A program made the translations under genes and the position numbers. From Dipetalonema caudispina (taxonomy: Eukaryota; Nematoda; Chromadorea; Rhabditida; Onchocercidae), in NCBI GenBank assembly GCA_013365325.1, contig JABVXV010000015.1, forward strand, positions 62,001 to 126,000: 64,000 nt of DNA, read 5' to 3'. Below, piece by piece: positions 53,777 through 64,000 of this stretch. The stretch's first letter is position 1. The number at the start of each line of letters is the position of its first letter. The notes beneath the pieces are model-generated. The model did no database searches, was not told the DNA's origin, and saw nothing but the letters and a program-made list of their open reading frames with translations.

Positions 53777-54033
53777 TACTTAAAATACCATCAAGTATAC
53801 AACGATGGAGGAGGAATTACTTCAATCAATTAACTATTACTTATAATACATTACTAGGAAGTTTAAAGATAGGTAGTCATTCAACAATTCTATCAAAGCC
53901 CATTATTTCTACACCGTTGCAATTGTATGTTTGAAGAAGTTTATCAACCTATTAGAGGAACAGAAGGATAGGTTATGCTGAATTTACAGCAGCTATTTCG
54001 TTTGTTAGGATTTAAATTTCTTGAAAATATCGA

Positions 54034-56724
54034 TCATAGAATTGTTGTTTCCTTTGACCAATACATCGCGGACACAAATGGATCAAATAAACCTGCTTGA
54101 ATACAGCTTGGCCAAATATTCAAATCCCAAAATTGCAAATTGTCCAAATGCTTTTTCATAGAGCCAAAAGAAAAGAAAAAATAGTTCGATAATATTAATG
54201 GTTATGATAAGGATGAAGAATGGACTTCTGGAGGTCAATATGGACAATGAATGAAATGATAAGGTGAAAAGTTCCATGACCATCGTAGTATCCTTTCTAA
54301 GTTTCCATAATACAGTATGTATTTTATTAACAACAGTAAAATGTTTCATAGACAGAAATATAACATTCAATATTTTACCGAAACAGAACTAACTCAATCT
54401 CATCAACTGTTATAGAATTAGAGAAATGGTATCACTTATAAGCATTTGAAAAAAAATTAAATAAATTAGACAAGAAGTAAATCATATCAGAAATATTTCA
54501 AATATTGTTAATTAAATGCCACCATGGAAAAACATCCACACTAAGTCCACTTTCCAATGAAAATGAATGCAATGATGCATAAACGCTGAAATATTTTTTG
54601 TGAGAAAAACAACTTCTCCCGATCATCACGATTATTTTTGTCATTTATGATAATATAATAAGTAGCGATATGATTTCAAAAAATATCTTTATTTCATGAA
54701 TGATTTCAATTTATTCCATAATGTAAATCAGTGATTTCTTAGTATTAATTTACTATAGTGTTGAATTGGATATGGAAAATTTTGACGTTAGCTCCATTAG
54801 AGATGTTAAATCTATTAAAATAAATTTGAGTTAAATATTTGAATTAAGAAGAATAAAAGCAGAAAAGTAGCAGAAACATACGTATAATATTTGATAAGTG
54901 CTTCAACACCAATAAATTCTGGTGGTTCTTCATCACCACAATCAACATAAAGCAGATTTGTGCGAAGATTTTCATCAAATCGCTCTTTAATTCGATAATG
55001 ACTAAAATTGTTAACAAATTTGTAACTAATACTTTTAGTATTTTCTCCCCCCTTTTATTCCACTTTTTCTTTTTTTTATCCTTAATCGAATTATTAGTTT
55101 GACATTTTAAGGTTAATCTCATTACTAATAATTAACTTAAGCATTCAATCAGATAATGTTTGAGAGAGTGAATACTTAATTAGCTTTTCAATCAATATCT
55201 CAATACCAAGGTTGATATATTTGGTAAGATTGTCCTACACATTTACTACACTGTTTTATTGTCCAATGATTTGATCATTTTAATTCCACTCTTATCGTGG
55301 TATATTCCTTATTATATGTGCAAGGAAATTATGATCCATATGCACTGATACGTATTGAAATATCAATTAAAGAAGATCGATAAACTATACACCAAACTTT
55401 AATTATATCAAATGAGAGACTTACTAGAAATCACCACGACTATTTTTGTAAGCGATGCATAATGATATTTTATCGTCATTTATTTCTTTGAGTGAATGAT
55501 ATACCTGGTAGGATATTTTTGTTGAAATTTGTTGAAAATAACATCGGTAAATTAAAATGTTACACAAAGTGCTTTATACTTTCTGCAACATTTTGAAAAT
55601 AAGCTGATATTCTGATTGCTACCTATTTCATTATTTACCATATAATTTAAAATTTCTACATCCCAAATCATTCCTCATTCTATCGTCATTTTTTACAAAC
55701 ATTAACATACTCTGAATGCAGTATTACGTGAAACGAATAACTCAGCAGTTTGTGGTGTAACGATTCCAATATAATATCGCTTCATTGGAAATGCTAAACT
55801 GTCTTCTATGGCTTCGGATTCTTTTGTTCTGGAAGCAAAGAAGAATCGTTACAGTTAATTACCTACAATGATTGCAACGATAGCCTAGTACCACAATACA
55901 GATCCGAGTTTATGAACTTAGCACTGCAAAATATCAGATCCGCTCATATTCCTACTGATTATTTTTTTAATGTTGCAGATACTAAAACTATAGAAAAGTA
56001 TAAGTCATTTATATGGCACAAAACTGACTTGCTTGATTCATCCCTGATAACCTCTTTTTCACAAATATATTCTTCACCCACAAATCGTGTGAACTTGAAT
56101 TCCGCAAATCTGAAATAATAAATGTTGTATTCCGTTTTTCTAAAACCGCTCTCCTTGTCCTTTTCAAAAAAAGAGAAAAGAAATTTACGATTTTGCGCGT
56201 TGTAAACGAGGTAGGAGTAATGCTTGTTCTTCAAGAGATACACTCTGAAATTAACTCATTCAAAAATTTTCAACTGTATCATTTCCATGTGAAAGAAAGT
56301 ATCATCCATGGTAGGATCTATTTTGAGTGTGCAGATTTAATACGGATCCGGAACAATCCTGCAATCCAGTGATATTTTCAGAGCTACTCAGCCCGCAGTT
56401 TTCTAATATTTCCAATATCTCACTTTCTCTCAATAATTTTGATTTGATTTATTGCTAGTGAAATGATTTAGATGGAATGGTAACCATTTAGAAAATTACT
56501 TCAGAAGATTTTTCACTTCGAGTTAAAGTTTCCGTTGACATTGTCTTCAGTGCAATTGAACATTTATGGCCATGTATGCAACATTTCTAAAAAATTTTCG
56601 GAAAAGTTAAATATCCAACATTTCCACGTAAGTTTTTTTTTTTTTCAAAAAAAGTGTTACTTACAACTGGTTGGCTTGATCCACACTTCCATAGTTCATA
56701 TTTTGTATTTGGATTTGAATCCAT
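54034..56724 (-). CDS. small SH2-domain protein lacking the FLVR arginine
   Basis: Exons 56724-56665, 56244-56189, 56109-56029, 55828-55711, 55504-55425 and 55001-54882 join in phase; a terminal exon 54106-54034 is tentative, giving 195 residues. After an N-terminal region (MDSNPNTKYELWKCG, then LLLPRLQRAKSFAEFKF), residues 84-172 read as an SH2 domain: YYIGIVTPQTAELF (alpha-A), the beta-B strand TAFRVYHS where FLVRxS is expected, HYRI (133-136, beta-D), and FIGVEALIKYY near the end (the F..L..LI.YY signature). The arginine that binds phosphate in nearly all SH2 domains is Tyr107 here. No kinase or SH3 domain is attached. It may bind unphosphorylated partners or be a nematode adaptor. If the last intron is not spliced, the protein ends about 20 residues past the SH2 domain. 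Confidence 0.72.
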
Positions 56725-58010
56725 GAGATATCTTTAAATATAACAGGAAAGTTTGTAAAATTTAATTTCAAAATTCAGTTGAAATTTTTAGAAAGCCTGG
56801 AGAATCTATACTTCTTTACTGATCTTATCATACCAAATATTATTGTTAACAAAATGAACTTACAACCGATCCTATATTTCCAACTTCTTTATAATGAAGA
56901 AAGAGTAAAAGTGGTTGTTCAGTTCTATTCTCATTCAGAATTATGCAAATTGAACAGAATAATGTAACCTATAGATCATTTCGAATACAACTGCGAAGGA
57001 AATTTGAATGGTAAGCTGAGTTTCTAATATTACTACGCGTTTTTGTCGCTTGAAGGAAGTGATCTATAGAAGCATTATCAATTTTTTTTTTCCTAATATG
57101 ACTAATCTCACAAAAAGTTTTGAGAAAAATGAAATGACGAAGAATGAAGTTCGTGTAATTCTTGCATTTCTTGTCTTCAATTTTTTTAATATAAAAATTA
57201 TTTAGCATCAATTATTGCTAAAATTTCTATAAATTGAAAGTTTTTCTATTTGTTCAAAAACTAAGGGAAAAATGCATATTGTTTAATTATTCAATTCAGT
57301 TGAATCCAACATTTGACATCAGACGTTAATAGAAGTTATGGAACACTGTTTTCTTCATGAAGTATTATTGCAAGCTAAGATCACTTCTAATGAATCCTTT
57401 AAATATATGACTGATTTGATTGTAATATCATGACTGGAGGAATTCCATATAACATCCTATCCTAGTTTTGCGTATTTTGCTTGCTACAATTAACTTTCAA
57501 GCTAAACATAAAATCATATATTTGTAGATATATTGAAGAGATATTGGTAAGAAGTTTACATGCTCGTTGGTGAATGTGGAAAATTCTCGATAATGAGGAA
57601 GCGGGACGGATCGATGAAGAATATGAAGAGAGTAACAGTATGGACAAATTAATGATCTCTCTTCTCCGATTAGCAAATGTTGTAATCATTTAGGATCTGG
57701 TACAGGAGGGTTACAATATATCATACATTATTTAAGCTTCTTGATATAGTGATCCTTTTGCTTATTATTACACCTGTGATAAAGATAGGAATTAAGAATG
57801 AATACTGAGAAACATTCGTCGTAAAAAAGTATTCATAAAATTAGTTGAGAATCATGCTTTTTTAATGCATTATCATTGGTTTTGAATTTTCTTCAAAATA
57901 TCAATTGATTTTTTTTTCTTTTTTTGATAGTGCTGTGGAAGTACAATTAGCTTGAAAGGTCAGTGACAGCAGTAAAGAGTCGCCACAACGCAGTACCAAA
58001 AGTAGACCTG
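56725..58010. other. divergent promoter region between the SH2 and CCCH genes
   Basis: About 1.3 kb. It contains a plus-strand open frame at 57574-57681 that could be a 5' exon of the CCCH gene, and a strong acceptor (T-rich tract ending gatag at 57930) that could serve as a cis or trans splice acceptor for the CCCH mRNA. Confidence 0.5.
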
Positions 58011-61000
58011 ATGGCAGCAACACTTAATATGGTTCCTGTTTCACCAGAAATGCAAAAGTTTTTGCAAGCATATGGTGTTGAACAACATATGATGGCATAT
58101 TTTAACCGAGAAGAACCTAACAGGTATGAAATGTTATGGATAACAAATCGTAGTACATTCAATTTAGAGAAAAATTAAAATATCGTTATCTTATGTACCC
58201 ACTTGTAGTTTTGACAAGATTCTGATAATATTACTAAAAATTTGTATCACCAATACTTAGCTTTAACTTTTCCAATTAAAAAATTTTTGTTCGCATTATT
58301 TGACTTAAATTTATGACTTGAATTCGACAATAAGATTTATCATCTTAAAAACAGACGAAGACATGGAATGCATTATTGAAATGGTGAAGTAATACTATAG
58401 CTGTAAGCTCATCATTTATTTCATACATGTTTCAGAATATACGTGAACGCATATGGACAACTGCACTTCATTGATCTATCCATGGTTAATCCAATGAATG
58501 GTACTGTCGTACAGGTTATTTATTTTAATTTCTATGCTTTAATGAATATTCTAATCTCTTCAAAGTTCAAGCAGATTGTATTCGTAAAATATTGACATGA
58601 ATAACGCTTAGGTTTAGTGTGGTGTTGAAATGTTACCTGTTGTCGAAATAGGAGGCAATATGGGAAGTGGCGTACAGGTTGTCGTTGTTGTTGTTTGGCA
58701 TCTAATTCATTGAAAATTATTTTATATTCGCAGAATAGTTTAATCCTTTCAGCCTCTTTTTAGGCGCTATTGTCGCCATTCTAAACTTTCAGATAAAGCA
58801 TAATGATAAATGGAAAAGAAATATTTAGAAAACTAATTTACAAGGTAAATTAAATACAGATTGAATGTTGTGATATATTTTATAGATAAGTTCTTAAATG
58901 GTGAAACAAGTGATTATTTCTATTAAATTATTTCAAAAAAGAAAAAAAAGAAATCTTTCTAGAATTTGGCTCTAAAAGCTTGCGAATTAACTCGGAATGA
59001 TCCAATTGTTCGGAATGATTTAGAAAGTGAACTGAATAAAGTGATTCAACGAGTTTTATCAAAACTTGCAGAGGTAAAATTGTCATCTATGGATTTATTT
59101 CGAAAAATATTCCTTTGTTGATATCGCGAAAATACCAAATTTTCATCAATGTTTATCCCTTATTTCCTAGTCGACTTTGGCTTACAAAATAAATTATCAA
59201 GTGGATTTCTGTAAGAATAGAGAGGGATACATTGAATTAAAAAGCATATCTTTGGTAGAATTTTTGCCATCATTATTTTACTGTGCTAAATTGATCACGA
59301 ATTTTTAATTTTTTAGAAACGTAATAAAAATGACGTTACCATAACGACCGAATCACAAAAATGTACTACCACTTGTACGTGGCAAATGTTAACGGATTCT
59401 GAACGTGAAGAACTACAAAGAGGTTAAGCTTATTCTAATTGCTCTGAGATATATTGACAAAGGAATATTGAACACTCAATTTGTTAGATATGCTAATTCC
59501 ATGAAGTAGTTGATAAAAACCTAGATAGACTCATCCTATCTAGCTGATTATCTGAGTTCTACAGTATCCTTCTTCTTACTGTTTCATACCGTAACCAGCC
59601 AAGAGTTACCGTTCCCATTAAGAGTTTACTCACGTAGTGAATGAAAATTGGAAGGGTAGGAAGTATTTGTGTTTATAAATCCTTGAAATTTGTGTTATTT
59701 TTCAGAGCGGCGCAAAAGGAATGCATATAAAACTTCCCTGTGTAGGTCATTTCGAGAAAATAGCACATGTCCATATGGCGAAGAATGCGTTTTTGCGCAT
59801 GGAGAAAATGAGCTTCGTCTTCCACCACAAGTAATGCCACTTCTACCTGTTTGAGCAGTATTAAGATAACCTGATCCGATTATATCTTTAAGGATACTGG
59901 ACTAGGAATGGCTTAAATTTCTCTATGTAATAACATAGCGCAAAAATGGTCAATTTAGCCACTGAAAATGTTGATTCACCAATAAAGCTTTGTATTTTAA
60001 ATTTCTAACTTTCAATTATTTCAAAATTCACAGAAAGGTAGTTTTAGGCCCATCCGAAGTACAAAACTCAGTTATGCAATAAATTCTCAGCTTGGAACTA
60101 TTGTCCATATGGTGCCCGCTGTCAATATATCCATCAACGCGTGAATGAAATGTCGAGAATCAACGAGGATGTGATAATTAATTTGGTTTTTGCTATTTTG
60201 GTTTTCACCTACATCAATTTAAATTCACTTAAGTCAATAAAGTTGGTGAATTTAAATTAATCAATCGATTAAAGATCAATAAGTCATCAAATTATTTAGT
60301 AACCAATTAGATTTCTATAAACTTTATCCATTTCATTTTCAATTGCAGATTAAAGGAAATTCAAAAGGGAGTACTGAGAAGAACTTTTCATCTGTATTAC
60401 GACATCCTTCTAGACGTTTCTTCACAAGACAAATGGATAAAAGGTTAGTTTTTCAAATTTATCTTCAAGATTTTTTGAACTTTCATTAGATCTTTCAAGA
60501 ATCCAACATTGTAAAATGATAAATACTGCTAAGTAAGATCATTTTTTTTTTCTGTTAGATCTTCTCCTCTTTCAGCGTTGAATGCACCAATTCACCAGTT
60601 GCACTTGGAAATCATTCATCGCTTGATGAGAATGGTGGATTTTCCTCCTCTCTAACAAATACCGAATTTAATTGTGGCGAAAAGCAAGGAGGACGATCTC
60701 TGAAGGTGCTTTAAAGTGATATCATATATCAAGCTTGGCTCAAGTTAGGCCAACGGTTAACTTGATCTTCCAAAAGTTACTTCAGATATTTTTTGGAAGC
60801 AGACATACTAACGATTATAAATCATCTCTTCTTGTTAGTCTCAATGTAATTAAGCAAACATTGATATCCGAATTTTACAGGCAGCCGGTTTACTTTGTTC
60901 GGATTGTCCTGGATATGACGATAACGAATCCTGTATTAATACAGAAGCAGTCACAAATAATATCATTTTTAATCAACTTCATGAACGTTTTAATAATATG

Positions 61001-61057
61001 TCAGTTCTTTCAGCATTTATGCTCCCTCAATTTGAATTCTCGGCACTGTTTTTATAA
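58011..61057 (+). CDS. tandem CCCH zinc-finger RNA-binding protein (TTP / MEX-5 / OMA type)
   Basis: Ten exons (58011-58123, 58436-58514, 58618-58677, 58963-59073, 59317-59422, 59706-59830, 60048-60170, 60349-60443, 60576-60705, 60881-61057) give 372 residues. Two fingers have the C-x8-C-x5-C-x3-H spacing and YKT lead-in of the tristetraprolin family: [20 protein letters not shown] (C169, C178, C184, H188) and [20 protein letters not shown] (C208, C217, C223, H227), with an 11-residue ELRLPPQAHPK linker between H188+3 and the second YKT. Such proteins bind AU/U-rich 3' UTR elements. In C. elegans, relatives such as MEX-5, POS-1 and OMA-1 control maternal mRNAs, so a germline or early-embryo role is inferred. 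Flanking regions are novel: an N-terminal domain ([18 protein letters not shown]), a helical segment [12 protein letters not shown] and a Ser/Asn-rich tail. ATG 58011 is chosen because an in-frame TAG lies at 57948; a longer N-terminus by splicing to 57951 is possible. Confidence 0.9.
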
Positions 61058-63414
61058 GAAGTATCATATCTTAGTTAAAATTGTAATTGACTTCATTTTT
61101 TCTGAATAACATACTGAGAGTTCGGTAAACTAGATTTAAAACATGGAAATTTTCAGAGAGATCGAGGATAATAACAATATATTTTCACGATCTTGTTTCT
61201 CACGAATTAGATCAGGACAAGCGGAATAATCTGATGGAACATTGCAAGTCATAAATCCAGAAAATAATACATCTACATTTTTTTGAATGTTAAAAAGAAT
61301 ATGCAAAAGTCCTATTCATTATATTTTTTAACTTCATGTCCTGAGAAGTTTTTGTTGCATTTTTCAAACACTACAAAAAAATTTTTAGATAACAATTAGT
61401 TCTGATTAAGTACATTTATATCGCTATTCGAGATGTCATGACTTAAAGTTAACTGTCAGAGCTTTAATTATTATTGTAGAGTGATATCGTCTTCCATCAT
61501 TTAGAAATTTTTTTTTCAATTTATAAGACCTCCGAATTCTTTCAAATACTTTACTTTCAAATTTACAATATATTTGAAAATGCAACGGTAAAAATTATTG
61601 TAAATTTGGAAGAATTGTTATTTATGCGTAGTACGACTACAAATTATATTAATTTTTGGTGATATTTGGCAAAGATTTTTAATGCGATCTTATATTCATG
61701 TTTACTTGTTGTTCTAGCAATGCATGTGAAACGATAAGATTCATTTTATTGTCTTATTGTGTGGACAAAATTTAGTAATATTGTTACATTATCATTTTAT
61801 TTATTTTTTTAAAAAAAAGAATTTTTCACCTATATGTTACGGTGTTTATAATTGATAGTTTATTATAGTAGAATTACTACTTAGTCTAGTATTTCTCATT
61901 CCATAAATACTTTTTATATTTCCAATTCATTAGTATTATTTTAAAACAGTAAAATTTTATTTATTGATTTTTCCGGGAGCCTAAATATCCCTCCTCTTCC
62001 TCCTTCCCTCTCTCCCGCTCTCTTTAATAAAAGATTGTCAATTTGTTTTCAATAGAAGCATCTCAGTCGTAATTTTCAATCGGATGAACTTTCGTTGTTT
62101 TGTATTAATTAAATTGCACCATTCATCCCCAAAAATTTTTACCACTTTCTCAAAATTGGACGATGAAAACTTTGTTAAATCCATTGATTATATTCGTAAT
62201 AATTTTTTTTTTTTTTACCATTGTGGTACATTATGCGTATGAATTCATAATATTGTTATTCATTCCGTGGATTTGTTCACGTCTATTCCACGTATTCGAC
62301 ACTTCTTATTGATTACTGATTAATTTCACTTCACCACGATGTTGTTTTTTTTTTGTATAAAATAGAAACATTGTTTTCGGAATTTTATTCAGCAAGTTAA
62401 ATTCAGTAAATTATAATTGTAGGGTCATATTATTATGGGAGTTTTCTCGTATCGCTAGATCACGTATTTTGATTAAAGAACAAAAAGGATTGTGACAATA
62501 CCGCCGATAACCTTTTGGACTACCTCACAGAATTTTTTTTTTTTTTTTTGCGATTCTGGGAGTGAAAATTAAAATGTGCCTTGGATAAATGCTTCAATAA
62601 AGAAGTGAACTGATGATACTTACTTTGAATTTACTCAATCCTTTTGCTTATTTCATTGCTACCTTCCCGAAATTTTTTGCTGATTTCTAAATGGACCTTC
62701 TCAGGTTGGCGTTTATGCCAAAATGGATTATTATTTTACGTATGCCAAGGATTAATAGAAATTGCTTGATAATTTATGAACTATTATCAAGGAAAGGAAA
62801 GTCGATGAATGAGATTATCCAAATTGATTTCGTTTTCTGATAAAATAATAAGTTGCAAATGCTCCAACAAAATTTCACATTAACAAAATGAATTATCAAG
62901 AAGATAAGATTGAATGAATTCATCTTTACCCAATCCAAACGTGAATTCAATGATTTAGTGAACGGCGTTTTGACGAAAAATACGCGAAAGGTACCCCATG
63001 GATGAAAAAATTTATCGCATTGTCTTCATTCGATTTTATTTATAATACATATTTATGCAAGATATATCAAATTTTTTCAGCATTCATTAAGGTGAAATAG
63101 AAGAATTAATGTCTACTTACTTATTAATTTAAGTAAATCGTAATTTATTTTTAATTCAAATCAAAAAATTCCTCAAATCCTATATCGCTTATATCATTGA
63201 GCTTGTTGATATTATCAATGCAATGTTACACAAATTTAACTAGTTGTTAACCTTACTGAACCAATGAAAGCAAAAATATTCGAACGGATTTATTGTTTAA
63301 ATTTGTACCAACAATAAAACTTTTCATTTAATCATATTTCTGTAACGCATTACTGATAACACATCTATCCCTAATAGTTTCATTATCATGTGGCAGTGTT
63401 AATATTTTATCACC
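61058..63414. other. 3' UTR of the CCCH gene and intergenic
   Basis: Convergent region of about 2.4 kb, very AT-rich. It contains a 38-nt pyrimidine tract (61988-62025) that runs directly into AATAAA at 62026-62031, and poly(T) runs near 62202-62216 and 62529-62549. No coding exon is seen. Confidence 0.55.
61988..62031 (+). promoter_or_regulatory. pyrimidine tract abutting an AATAAA hexamer
   Basis: C/T-only sequence broken by a single G, then TAATAAA. If the CCCH transcript extends this far (about 970 nt of 3' UTR), this is a plausible polypyrimidine-protein site next to its poly(A) signal. Confidence 0.35.
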
Positions 63415-64000
63415 TTAATCTTCATGTTTATCTATTGATGGAGTATTATTGAATGTATCATTCGTTTTCATCTTTTTGACTTCAGGCATTACAGATGCCG
63501 AATTGTTTTCTATCGTCTCCTTAGAGTCTTTCTGTAAATGTGCGATGATAATTGATCAGATCGAAGAAAAAATTCTTAATTTTGTGACATCTAAAAGGAG
63601 ATCAACTATGCAATGAAAGCAACAAATACTAGGCTGATAAGGCCAAAAGAATGCTTAATATATCTATGCTTGCGAGGACATTTAAATGATTACTCGAAGG
63701 ATAATATTTAGGAAATCGCTATCAACTTATTCTTCCGAGTAAATACTTTTAAATTTTCGCCCCAAATTAGTAACATACTTTTTATGAGTGTTTCAGTTCA
63801 GTTATAAAATTTCGTTTAGAAGATCAGTCAATAAAAGTCAGCTGAACAAAAAAATCATACCAAAACATCTGTTTCATATATTACATTATAATAATCCCGT
63901 TGATTGTCAAGTTTTAAATATGAATATTGATCGGTAATATCTTCCAATTGACTGGCCAATTTTTGTCGAATATTTCCAAAATCAGGTCTCAACGATGGTT
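63415..64000 (-). CDS. 3' end of an unrecognised gene (partial, runs off the right edge)
   Basis: The last two exons are visible: 64000-63861 (open at its 5' side) and 63531-63415, joined in phase 0 and ending in TAA. They encode about 84 residues: a charged, probably helical segment (FGNIRQKLASQLEDITDQYS, then KLDNQRDYYNVIYETDVL) and a polar tail (SVMPEVKKMKTNDTFN, ending SIDKHED). The heptad-like spacing of Leu/Ile in the first part suggests a coiled coil. I do not recognise the family, and most of the gene lies beyond the window. Confidence 0.6.

Larger units (their letters stand above)
52972..54033. other. intergenic with simple and duplicated sequence
   Basis: About 1.1 kb upstream of the EDRF1 start and downstream of the SH2 gene. 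It contains an ATGC microsatellite, an adjacent imperfect duplication, and CT-rich repeats around 53400-53450. No gene is seen. Confidence 0.55.

Noticed and set aside
54083..54370. Membrane-protein-like 95-codon minus frame
   Set aside because: Ile/Phe/Leu-rich because of T-rich intron sequence; no conserved motif.
60551..60656. Earlier acceptor (TGTTAG at 60560) for the ninth CCCH exon
   Set aside because: It leads to a frame ending after about 35 codons; the acceptor at 60575 has a better pyrimidine tract and a long frame that continues into the last exon.
60735..61109. 124-codon plus-strand frame
   Set aside because: It shadows the last exon of the CCCH gene in another frame; the spliced frame from 60881 has better coding context and phase.
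1..64000. tRNA, rRNA, spliced-leader RNA, CRISPR, transposase or reverse transcriptase, Wolbachia-type insert
   Set aside because: I looked for cloverleaf arms, the conserved leader sequence, regular spaced repeats, and long uninterrupted bacterial-style frames and found none. Short RNAs could still be missed by eye.

Overview
The window looks like nuclear DNA of a parasitic, probably filarial, nematode. The evidence is strongly AT-rich sequence full of long A/T homopolymer runs, compact multi-exon genes with GT..TTTCAG-type introns, and the gene families present: a nematode DB-module secreted protein, an innexin, a worm-type CK1/tau-tubulin-kinase-like kinase and a germline-type tandem CCCH protein. 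I cannot name the species. Gene models were built by hand from reading frame, splice-site and phase continuity. Seven models run from start to stop with continuous phase; the 3' end of the SH2 model is uncertain. Two further genes are cut by the window edges.

Layout. 1-876 (+): 3' end of an unrecognised gene. 3223-5427 (+): secreted DB-module protein. 5428-18792: about 13 kb with no supportable gene, rich in A/T tracts and trinucleotide repeats. 18793-24423 (+): innexin gap-junction subunit. 25852-32138 (-): SUT-2/ZC3H14-type poly(A)-RNA-binding protein with an N-terminal PWI-like fold and five C-terminal CCCH fingers, convergent with the innexin. 33564-36876 (-): CK1/TTBK-group kinase with a DYG instead of DFG motif. 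36877-42402: 5.5 kb gene-poor spacer. 42403-52971 (-): a 29-exon orthologue of EDRF1, including a 19-nt microexon. 54034-56724 (-): small SH2-only protein lacking the phosphotyrosine-binding arginine. 58011-61057 (+): tandem CCCH zinc-finger protein of the TTP/MEX-5/OMA type, divergent from the SH2 gene. 63415-64000 (-): 3' end of an unrecognised gene running off the right edge.

The genes do not form an operon or an obvious pathway. Two encode CCCH RNA-binding proteins (poly(A)-tail and 3'-UTR type) and the rest cover gap junctions, signalling (kinase, SH2) and nuclear regulation. I found no transposon, CRISPR array, rRNA, tRNA, spliced-leader RNA or bacterial insert. The items most worth a second look are the degenerate SH2 protein, possible alternative exons in the innexin and DB genes, a 134-codon antisense open frame inside EDRF1 intron 1, and a small open frame with a signal-peptide-like start at 38511.
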